DNA from: Cinnamomum chago
Lineage: Eukaryota > Streptophyta > Magnoliopsida > Laurales > Lauraceae
DNA length: 64,000 nt
Direction of reading: 5' to 3'
NCBI GenBank assembly: GCA_038049695.1
Contig: CP142452.1
Coordinates: forward strand, 30,368,501 to 30,432,500
Shown here: in pieces, positions 11,007 to 19,497 of the stretch
How the letters are laid out: every line of letters begins with the position of its first letter
How positions within the stretch are numbered: the first letter of the stretch is position 1
Position numbers and translations under genes: made by a program
The notes under the pieces: generated by a model
The model's database searches: none
The model's input: only the letters and a program-made list of their open reading frames with translations
Told to the model about the DNA's origin: nothing

Positions 11007-11360
11007 TTTTGCATGCACCAAGTCACTGTTTTGGTAGGGTTATTTTGCCTTAAACCCACTGCTCAGTGCTAGAACTTTGTTCATGTCACTTGATTCACTG
11101 CTGGGCGATGATTTGCATGCTGAATTTTATGCATGTCTGTTTGCTGCATTATTTAATTTGCGGCCTGCATGTAAATTTTAACTATGATAACATATTGTTT
11201 GAATGTCTTTCCATGCACAATAATTCATGGTTTAGGCATATATTTCATGCGGACTTGGTATGCATTTTACATTATTGTTGAACTTGTTGTGCACACATTG
11301 TTATATGTTTCCATGCACTGTCAAGCATGATTTCATACAGCTTTCCATGCATGAAATAAT
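11007..11360. other. Cluster of CATGCA/GCATG motifs
   Basis: CATGCA (or a one-base variant) recurs at about 11,013, 11,117, 11,141, 11,213, 11,313 and 11,348, with further GCATG strings between. CATGCA is the core of the plant RY element bound by B3-domain factors, but no gene start is visible next to it. It may simply be a decayed repeat rich in this word. Confidence 0.4.
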
Positions 11361-11532
11361 GATATTTGTGATTTAATTTGCTAACTTGGTATGAATTTCA
11401 TTGGCCCATCATGTTCATCAGTTTCCATGATTTGTATATTTTCCCATGATTTTATGCGCTTTATCATGAATTTGTATGCAAAAAATACTCATATATGCTT
11501 TTGTTGTTCAAAAACTGGTGCTCTTGTTCATG

Positions 11533-11662
11533 AAACAATCCAAACGGAACCTTTTTTTCTTCAAAACAGTCCCTTCTACTTGCTGTTTTTTCAAAGCAGT
11601 CCCATACATGTGCAGGATTTTCGAAACAGTCCACTGTTTGCTCCAAATTCTTAAAACAGTCC
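11533..11662. repeat. 30-bp minisatellite, five copies
   Basis: AAACAGTCC (once AAACAATCC, once AAAGCAGTCC) falls at exactly 30-bp spacing: 11,533, 11,563, 11,593, 11,623 and 11,653. Because 30 is a multiple of three, the minus strand reads a 10-residue repeat with a DCFE core, but no start context, homology or neighbouring exon supports a protein. Confidence 0.85.
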
Positions 11663-11669
11663 ATTACAC

Positions 11670-12217
11670 CAAGAATTCAAAACAGAATTCAAATATGAAA
11701 TTCCCACAAAAGTCTCCTAAATCTACCAAAAATCCTATCCTAACTTGGAGATTAAGATAAGAACCTTCCAAACCAAAAAGGGAAACCCAAGTCATATCAA
11801 ACAAAAAGGGTCGGACCACATATAAGGAAATCCCCACCCAATTTGAAAAAAAAACACATAAGGCCTGCATTTTGAGCCAGTAAGCGACTAAAAAACCTAA
11901 TAAAAATCCCAACCTGTCCTTTCTCCAAATCTGCCATAATCCTCAATTGTTTCCCTCTCTCCTTGATCTTCCTCTCCGACATCGACATTGGATCTCTCTT
12001 GATCCTCACCTCTCTCTCTCATTCTCTCTCACTATCTCTCATGTGCCGGATCATGCTTGGCTTTGTTTCTTAATTTTTAATTTTTAGTTTTTAAGTTTTG
12101 GCTGGTTAGGAGCAAGTGGTTTTTGTTTGGTCGGATTGTAGGTTAACGTCATTTTTACATTTTTTTTGGGAAGGTGGGCCCATATACTTGCGATTTGTTA
12201 CAGTAGGCCCATATCCT
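11670..12217. other. Unassigned stretch with CT-rich block
   Basis: No gene recognised. A CT-rich block lies at about 12,000-12,045 (CTCTCTCTCATTCTCTCTCA), of the kind often seen in plant 5' leaders, but no downstream coding exon could be tied to it. Confidence 0.4.
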
Positions 12218-12354
12218 ATTGACAATTAGGGCCAGGCCCAGCACAACCTGTGCAACGTCGGCACCCTGCTCTGCATGGCCCGTCCATTGGCCAGGCTGGT
12301 CCGGGCCACAACTTATAGACAGGTGTTCCAGGCCCGGCCCAATTTTCACCCTTA
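12218..12354. mobile_element. hAT-like MITE (GGGCC-rich ends)
   Basis: The right end GGCCCGGCCCAATTTTCACC (12,331-12,350) followed by CTTA is the reverse complement of the common plant hAT-MITE end (TAAGGGTGAAAATTGGGCC). The left end TTGACAATTAGGGCCAGGCC (12,219-12,238) is an imperfect inverted match to it. The interior is GC-rich against an AT-rich flank. Length about 140 bp, no coding capacity, target-site duplication not resolved. The family is named from motif style. Confidence 0.5.
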
Positions 12355-13347
12355 GTTCCCAAGACTCGATCCCATAGCTCACCTGCTGAAACTCTCACTT
12401 TGGAGTTTGCATATCTCCTCCCCGAAAATCAGAGGCGACTCGTATCCCCTGTTTTCTCCTTCCAGCACGATTTTCTTCTCTCTATCTCCCACAGTAGGTT
12501 CGACGCCCTACAACTTCTCATTGTTGGACGTTAAGGTAGGTTATCGATCGATGAAAATGACTGATTTTTTTAAGGGATTTTTTCAAGGGTTTCAGATCTC
12601 AATCTTTTGAAACCTTTGTGAAACTCAGATTGGAGTAAGGAATCTGATCTCAGAAGAAGAGGAAGATCGAGTTCAAGCTCTTTTAAGTGACTTTTAGGGT
12701 TGCTTTTGGTTTTTGAGCTTTGAAAATCAATGAGGAGAAAGAAAGGAAGATGGAACTCTATTTTTTGGTGATTTCAGTCTTTGTCTCTGTCTCTGTCTCC
12801 CGAAATACACAGCCGCTTCTTTTTGGGGATTTTGAAGGTATTCTTCTTCTAATTATTATAAGTTCTGATTTACGGTGGAGATTTTGTGGATTTTGAGGGT
12901 CTTCGATTAGAAATTGGTGTTAATGGTTAGGGTTTCTCGAATACTCAGATGGGCTCTTGGATTTCTCTTTTCTATTCAATTTTCAGAAAGAAACTCCCTT
13001 TCTCATCATGTTGCTACCCTTTCTTTGTGGATCATGAAAGTCCACTCTCTTCAAGGACCCAATCTCATCTCTCCCTATTTGGTTTTGGTTTTAGCTCATT
13101 CTCTTCATCGTCATTGCTTGATGTGATTTGAGAGTAGTATTGGACAAAGGGCGTATGGCATCTTCTTCTTCAACATGCCGACCTTTCAAATTTTCAGAGA
13201 AGTAGTATTGGATAGAGCAGCTTCTTTGAGGGCAAAGCTGTCATCAATGAAGGTTTTGGGGCCCTTTTGGCAATCATCTTCTCAGTCTTCACCTATTTTC
13301 TTGTAAGATCTTTTATTTTATTTTTCTTATGTAAATGATATTTCTAG
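12355..13347. other. Possible decayed gene 5' region, no product assigned
   Basis: The stretch has CT-rich leader-like sequence, a TTAGGGTTTCTCG string near 12,926 and several AG/GT borders, so it may be untranslated or intronic sequence upstream of the PUX7-like exon at 13,348. The open frames at 12,914-13,131 encode no recognisable domain. Confidence 0.35.
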
Positions 13348-13458
13348 GCATCTGGTTATGGGGCACAAGGCATCAACCACGAGAAACAAAACATTGTCTC
13401 TTTATTTCTTGAGATTGATGTAGGCCAATCTGTAGAAACTGCCGGACAGTTCCTACAG
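13348..13458 (+). pseudogene. UBA-like exon fragment of a PUX7/UBXD7-type protein
   Basis: A 111-bp segment bordered by TTTCTAG (acceptor, 13,347) and CAG|GT (donor, 13,459) is open for exactly 37 codons. It encodes NHEKQNIVSLFLEIDVGQSV then ETAGQFLQ. This matches the N-terminal UBA-like domain of plant UBX-domain protein 7 and animal UBXD7 (pattern K..LVSSFLEIAVGQTAETARQFLQ), where the domain binds ubiquitin and the protein recruits the Cdc48/p97 ATPase. The exon end falls right after FLQ; the expected continuation (ATSWKLEEAI) was not found as an intact exon downstream. No frame damage inside this exon, so it could be a live exon of a gene I cannot assemble, but the missing neighbours argue for a captured fragment. 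Identification is from memory of the family pattern and is moderate. Confidence 0.5.
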
Positions 13459-15145
13459 GTTGGGTTTTTATTGATTTCTTTCTGTGTTTTATGTGTCTTT
13501 TTTGTGTAAAAGGATGGATTTTAGATGGTTGGGTGATGTTGTTTTTGGATGGAAACCTAATTTGAAAATGGTGGGTTTCAGCAAATCAGGTTTTGGTTGG
13601 TTGCATCGGATGAAATGGGATGGTTGTATGGGGATATGAGGGTGCATTACTTCGGGAATGCTTGAGATGTTTCTACATTACTGAGGTGAGAGGTCTTGGC
13701 AGATTTTTTAGTATCTTTTTATTTTCTTCACATGGGTTATATCAAAACATTGATTTCAAGAGTGATGAATGATTGAATTGAGTTGGTTCGAGCCCCATCT
13801 CCCATTTCCATGATTAATGTAAAGTGAAAAAACATCTCAATTGACTCCAGATCATTTGTATTTGAAACACAAGAGAGGAGCAAGGCCTGTAAATGGCAGG
13901 AAAGATTCCAAGTTTTGGAAATACATTCTAATATTCAAATTACAAAAACTTATTTTGCAAGGTGAGTTTCTAATGTTACACCTCTGTTCTGACAGAGGAA
14001 GTTATAAGATTTGGAATATATCCATTTCTTTATCCAACAGTACAGATTTGGTTATTTTTTTTCTATTGGTTACTTAATTCCTTCCAGGGAAAATGTTTTC
14101 TATGAAGATAGAAAACTTCTTTTTTTGCATCTAGTGTTTCCTGAGTGAAGAATTCCTAAATAATATGTAAAAGATAGACAGAGTTTCCTGCACTTTTGAA
14201 AATTCAAAGAAGAATAATGCAGTAGGTTGGCTGATTCAATTTTTTGTTTTCTTTTTCAGTCAGAGTAATCCAAGGCAGCTTGGGTAAAATATCTTGCAAT
14301 TGACTAGAAAATTGTGTTGTTATATAAAAGACAGAACATATAACTACAAGGTGAGAATCAACAGGTTGGGTGTAGAATTAATCTAATTCTTGCAACTAGG
14401 GCACACCATTTTCCATAAGATTGCTATTTCTGACACATGTACATACTTTCATGACTTTTGAAGAGGAAAAAAACATAGCCTTACAGGTAACCTCTGTTGT
14501 TGATAAAAACTTTATTTATTGATTTGTCATCTGTTATAGTAATTTGCAGTATTAGCTATTGGGATATTTTTTGTGCATCCTTTTCCTGGAAATTTCTTGT
14601 TTTGGGAAACTATTGAGAAAATTCGTAAATTTTGGAGTTTGTTTGCACACGTGCATACATGAAAAACTTCACTAGAAAGAAAATAATTTTAAAAATTATA
14701 AAATTAGTAAAAATTCAGCAAACATAATGGGAGATTTATTAAATTTTGATAAAGAGATTGATGTAAAATTTCATGAAAATATTGAGAACTAACTTCCCAT
14801 GAATATGTTATAATCTTGTAGTATTCCTGCTTGGAAATATTTTAAATCTTGCAATTTTCTCATGATAATATTTCATATTATGACATTCTCATGGGAAAAT
14901 CGCAATATTTTTAGCCTACTGCTGATAAAGTTTGGAACAAATAAACGGCATATTGTCCAAACTCCAAGCTGCATATGGCATAGTTGTAAAACTTCATCGT
15001 GCCATACACCCTCTTGGCAGCTATCCACATGCATATGAGGCATAAGTGTGAATGGAGGCCAAGAAAAAAAAATTATTTTCTTTTTCGACTTTGGTTGGCT
15101 GCTTTATTAAATATCATGCTTAATACTATTTGTTTTACATAACAG
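13459..15145. other. AT-rich stretch between exon fragments
   Basis: No recognisable exon. A segment at 13,583-13,683 has an AG start and a GAG|GTGAG end but contains stops in the frame that would continue the PUX7-like exon. The part from 14,500 to 15,120 is strongly AT-rich and intron-like. Confidence 0.4.
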
Positions 15146-15315
15146 GTTCTCAATCTCCAGCTTAATCCTTTGACAGAGGATCAATCTTTTGATGTATGTA
15201 ACCTGCAACAATCATCTCAGCAAGCTAAAGATGCTACTTAGGCGTAGCTGAATATATGGGACAACTGGCTATAGCGATGGAGAAGTTGGAGGCTCTTGTA
15301 AGCTTTGTAAACCAG
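15146..15315 (+). pseudogene. TGA-type bZIP factor exon fragment (TGA9/10-like)
   Basis: Starts right after ACAG (acceptor) and ends at CAG|GT (15,316). The first part encodes VLNLQLNPLTEDQSFDVCNL then QQSSQQAKDAT, and the second, in another frame, VAEYMGQLAIAMEKLEALVS then FVNQ. Both belong to the DOG1/TGA dimerisation region of TGA bZIP factors (family pattern VLMPQLEPLT.QQ..DVCNLQQSSQQAEDA ... MEKLEALVSFVNQADHLRQ). The MEKLEALVSFVNQ wording points to the TGA9/TGA10/LG2-like group. About 25-30 residues between QQAEDA and YMGQ are deleted, with an in-frame TAG at 15,239 and a frame change. The exon borders match known TGA exon junctions. The bZIP domain itself is absent. Clearly non-functional. 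Confidence 0.82.
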
Positions 15316-15316
15316 G

Positions 15317-15936
15317 TAGCCCATTTCCCATGCATTGAGTAAATCCTTATACATGTTAGGATCTTTAATTCATTCACTCAAGGCTCTATATTACCTTCAC
15401 ATTCAGTTTCTTGGAGATTTTATTTTCTGAAGTGTATATGGGGTTTTGGAAATATAAAATGGTTGGATGCATTTTATTTTTATTTAAGTAATTTTGTAAT
15501 GATTATTTGCTTGTAATGGGTCTTTCATTAATAAATCAAGTTTATGGGGTCTTGGTCTTCACCAATGGGTCAACATCGAATTTTTGTGCATAGCGACAGT
15601 GCGCACTTGGTGAGGTGGTCTTGGTTTTTCTTGATGGCATTTAGCAAAGTAACCATTGCAAAGTTTTGGAATTAAAATCCATTTTTTTTCTCTGATTTAT
15701 TTTTATTTTTATTTTATTTTCATGCATCTTAATAATTGTTGCAATTGGTTGGACTAATAATTCTTATGGTGATGCAGTACTTAGATTAGGTTTTTAGATT
15801 AGGATTTTTTTTTCTTTGGTTGTAATTAATTTTTTTAGACTTGTAATTAATTTTTAATTAAAGTAGGACATTTGATTTGTATAGTTTTTTTTAGGCTAAA
15901 ACTAGTTTTCAATAGGACAGGTATTGCATGATTAAT
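15317..15936. other. Probable LTR interior of the downstream retroelement
   Basis: AT-rich sequence without coding signal, lying between the TGA fragment and the recognisable LTR 3' end. The left LTR border (TG, with target-site duplication) could not be fixed. Confidence 0.35.
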
Positions 15937-16010
15937 TACTCCCTGTGGATCAACCTCGGACTTCACTGAGTTATTACTACAATCGCGGCCTTGCACTTGA
16001 GGCTACGATC
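15937..16010 (+). mobile_element. 3' end of an Athila/Tat-type (Ty3/gypsy) LTR
   Basis: TTACTCCCTGTGGATCAACC, then a CGGACTT..GAGTTATTACTAC string and a GCACTTGAGG string, form the signature found at the 3' end of LTRs in the Athila/Tat (Ogre, Retand) branch of plant Ty3/gypsy elements. The likely LTR end is GATCA at about 16,010, a few bases before a tRNA-Asp primer site. No gag, protease, reverse transcriptase or integrase frame and no second LTR occur in the window. Confidence 0.7.
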
Positions 16011-16017
16011 AAGTTTT

Positions 16018-16035
16018 AAGCGCCGTTGCCAGGGA
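16018..16035 (+). other. Retrotransposon primer binding site, tRNA-Asp type
   Basis: AAGCGCCGTTGCCAGGGA matches the tRNA-Asp-complementary site TGGCGCCGTTGCCGGGGA at all but three positions (the first two bases and one internal G to A). Plant Athila/Tat elements prime minus-strand synthesis here. The substitutions suggest a decayed copy. Confidence 0.75.
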
Positions 16036-16102
16036 ATTTTTCATCACTTGAGGTAATTTTTCCAACCTATCTTTTTAATAGCTTTGTGGGTGTGCCTTTA
16101 CT

Positions 16103-17447
16103 ATTCCGCAATTATTCTAGATCTAAGGGTAGCATGCATGGAATGTTTGGACCAGCCCTATTACATTAAAAATTGGATTTTTAATCTCTGATTTTTTAAG
16201 TTCGGCTTTTTGGCCACCGAACTTGCCAAAATCTGAAAATTTCAGAACTTTAATTGGAAACTCAATTGTTTTAGTTGTTTTTAAATTTAGAAGGACTCTT
16301 AAAAACTTGCTGGAATTTCTCTCTAAGAAGATTAGTTATTTCTTTGGAAAGCCGAACAAACTACTTTTCTTGGTTAGTAAAGTGGTTTTTAAGCGGCACT
16401 CTTGCAACGCATCGTGACCCCACCACTGATCTTGGGGCTTACCTGGTCGGGCCAGTTTCATAGACTTGAGTTTGAGAACTTTTCTTAGAGATATCAAACT
16501 CTCTAAGATTAATACTTTGCAAGAATTTGAGAATTTTCTTTTAAATCTAAAAATGGTCCTTAGGTAGTTTTTCTTTTAAGGTTTCTTAAAAAAAAAAAAA
16601 TTCAAAGTTCGAAAAAAGAAGGAAAGACCCCCATCTTCTTGTCCGAGAGACTCCTCAAATCGGTTAGAAAGGAATCTTGAAAAAACTTTGAAAAAAAGAA
16701 ATCCTAGAATTAAGAAAACCTTTGAAAAAAAGAAAACCATTTAAAAAAAAAGAAAATCACTGAAAATAAGAAAACAATTGAAAAAAAAGAAAACTTTGAA
16801 AAAAAGAAAATCTTTGAAAAAAGGAAAACCTTGAAAAAAAGAAAACCATGAAAAAAATGAAAACCTTGAAAAAAAATGAAAAAACCTTGAAAAAAAGAAA
16901 ACCCAAGAAAAAAAAGAAAACTTTGAAAAAAAGAAAACTTTAGAAAAAAGAAAACCTCTGAAAAAAAAAACTTTGAAAAAAAGAAAACCTTGAAAAAAAG
17001 GAAACTTGAAAAAAGAAACAAAGAAAAACTTTGAAAACAAGAAAACCTTGAAAAAAAAACCTCTAAAAAAAAGAAATTTGCAAAAAAGAAAACCATGAAA
17101 AAAAAAAGAGAAAACCCTAAAAAATAGAAAGCCTGGAAAAAAAGAAAAGAAAACCTCGGCAAAAAAAAGAAAACCTAAGAAAAAAAAAGAAAAAAATGAA
17201 AAATAGAAACCTGGAAAAAAGAAAACCTGGAAAAAAAGAAAACCTTGAAAAAAAAGAAAACCTTGAAAAAAAAGAAAACCACCGAAAAAAAGATAACCTT
17301 GTACCAAAGAAAACCATTAAAAAAAAGAAAACCTCTGAAAAAAAGAAAACCCTGAAAAAAAAAAGAAAATCTTGAAAAAAAGAAAACCACGAAAAAAAGA
17401 AGACCTTTAAAAGAAAAAAAGAAAACCTTGAAAAAAACACCTCAAAT
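16103..17447 (+). repeat. 1.35-kb tandem unit, copy 1 (retroelement leader)
   Basis: Direct repeat unit starting ATTCCGCAATTATTCTAGAT. The first about 570 bp are ordinary AT-rich sequence, and from about 16,675 the unit becomes a minisatellite of 15-17-bp GAAAACCTTGAAAAAAA-like pieces. Copy 1 differs from copies 2 and 3 at many shared positions (GGGTAGCATG versus GGATAGCGTG, AAGGTTTC versus TGGGTTTC), so copies 2 and 3 separated later. Its place just after the primer site suggests it is an expanded 5' untranslated leader. Confidence 0.9.
16675..17439 (+). repeat. A-rich minisatellite array 1
   Basis: About 765 bp of imperfect GAAAACCTTGAAAAAAA-like repeats, strongly purine-biased on the plus strand. 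The minus strand therefore reads long spurious Phe-rich frames. Confidence 0.95.
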
Positions 17448-18794
17448 ATTCCGCAATTATTCTAGATCTAAGGATAGCGTGCATGGAATGTTTGGACCAG
17501 CCCTATTACCTTAAAAATTGGATTTTTAATCTCTGATTTTTTAAGTTCGGCTTTTTGGCCACCGAACTTGCCAAAATCTGAAAATTTCAGAACTTTAATT
17601 GGAAACTCAATTGTTTTAGTTTATTTTTAAATTTAGAAGGACTCTTAAAAACTTGCTGGAATTTCTCTCTAAGAAGATTAGTTATTTCTTTGGAAAGCCG
17701 AACAAACTACTTTTCTTGGTTAGTAAAGTGGTTTTTAAGCGGCACTCTTGCAACGCATCGTGACCCCACCACTGATCTTGGGGCTTACCTGGTCGGGCCA
17801 GTTTCATAGACTTGAGTTTGGGAACTTTTCTTAGAGATATCAAACTCTCTAAGATTAATACTTTGCAAGAATTTGATAATTTTCTTTTAAATCTAAAAAT
17901 GGTCCTTAGGTAGTTTTTCTTTTTGGGTTTCTTAAAAAAAAAAAAAACTCAAAGTTCGAAAAAAGAAGGAGAGACCCCCATCTTCTTGTCCGAGAGACTC
18001 CTCAAATCGGTTAGAAAGGAATCTTGAAAAAACTTTGAAAAAAAGAAATCCTAGAATTAAGAAAACCTTTGAAAAAAAGAAAACCATTTAAAAAAAAAGA
18101 AAATCACTGAAAATAAGAAAACCATTGAAAAAAAAGAAAACTTTGAAAAAAAGAAAATCTTTGAAAAAAGGAAAACCTTGAAAAAAAGAAAACCATGAAA
18201 AAAATGAAAACCTTGAAAAAAAATGAAAAAACCTTGAAAAAAAGAAAACCCAAGAAAAAAAAGAAAACTTTGAAAAAAAGAAAACTTTAGAAAAAAGAAA
18301 ACCTCTGAAAAAAAAAACTTTGAAAAAAAGAAAACCTTGAAAAAAAGGAAACTTGAAAAAAGAAACAAAGAAAAACTTTGAAAACAAGAAAACCTTGAAA
18401 AAAAAACCTCTAAAAAAAAGAAATTTGCAAAAAAGAAAACCATGAAAAAAAAAAGAGAAAACCCTAAAAAATAGAAAGCCTGGAAAAAAAGAAAAGAAAA
18501 CCTCGGCAAAAAAAAGAAAACCTAAGAAAAAAAAAGAAAAAAATGAAAAATAGAAACCTGGAAAAAAGAAAACCTGGAAAAAAAGAAAACCTTGAAAAAA
18601 AAGAAAACCTTGAAAAAAAAGAAAACCACCGAAAAAAAGATAACCTTGTACCAAAGAAAACCATTAAAAAAAAGAAAACCTCTGAAAAAAAGAAAACCCT
18701 GAAAAAAAAAAGAAAATCTTGAAAAAAAGAAAACCACGAAAAAAAGAAGACCTTTAAAAGAAAAAAAGAAAACCTTGAAAAAAACACCTCAAAT
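17448..18794 (+). repeat. 1.35-kb tandem unit, copy 2
   Basis: 1,347-bp direct repeat of the unit at 16,103, nearly identical down to the irregular spacing inside the A-rich block. This shows the whole unit, not the short minisatellite, was duplicated. The A-rich part runs from about 18,022 to 18,786. Confidence 0.95.
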
Positions 18795-19497
18795 ATTCCG
18801 CAATTATTCTAGATCTAAGGATAGCGTGCATGGAATGTTTGGACCAGCCCTATTACCTTAAAAATTGGATTTTTAATCTCTGATTTTTTAAGTTCGGCTT
18901 TTTGGCCACCGAACTTGCCAAAATCTGAAAATTTCAGAACTTTAATTGGAAACTCAATTGTTTTAGTTTATTTTTAAATTTAGAAGGACTCTTAAAAACT
19001 TGCTGGAATTTCTCTCTAAGAAGATTAGTTATTTCTTTGGAAAGCCGAACAAACTACTTTTCTTGGTTAGTAAAGTGGTTTTTAAGCGGCACTCTTGCAA
19101 CGCATCGTGACCCCACCACTGATCTTGGGGCTTACCTGGTCGGGCCAGTTTCATAGACTTGAGTTTGGGAACTTTTCTTAGAGATATCAAACTCTCTAAG
19201 ATTAATACTTTGCAAGAATTTGATAATTTTCTTTTAAATCTAAAAATGGTCCTTAGGTAGTTTTTCTTTTTGGGTTTCTTAAAAAAAAAAAAAACTCAAA
19301 GTTCGAAAAAAGAAGGAGAGACCCCCATCTTCTTGTCCGAGAGACTCCTCAAATCGGTTAGAAAGGAATCTTGAAAAAACTTTGAAAAAAAGAAATCCTA
19401 GAATTAAGAAAACCTTTGAAAAAAAGAAAACCATTTAAAAAAAAAAGAAAACCTAAGAAAAAAAGAAAACCTTGAAAAAAAAAAGAAAACCTTGAAA
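18795..19497 (+). repeat. 1.35-kb tandem unit, copy 3, truncated
   Basis: Nearly identical to copy 2 for about 640 bp, but the A-rich block is cut to about 130 bp (19,369-19,497) and ends in CCTTGAAAAAT, where the satellite starts without a gap. Either a deletion or the insertion/recombination event that joined the two repeats removed the rest. Confidence 0.9.

Noticed and set aside
16710-18787. Long minus-strand open frames rich in Phe, Ser, Lys and Gly
   Set aside because: They are translations of the A-rich minisatellite, repeated identically in each 1.35-kb copy, with no domain, start context or codon signal.
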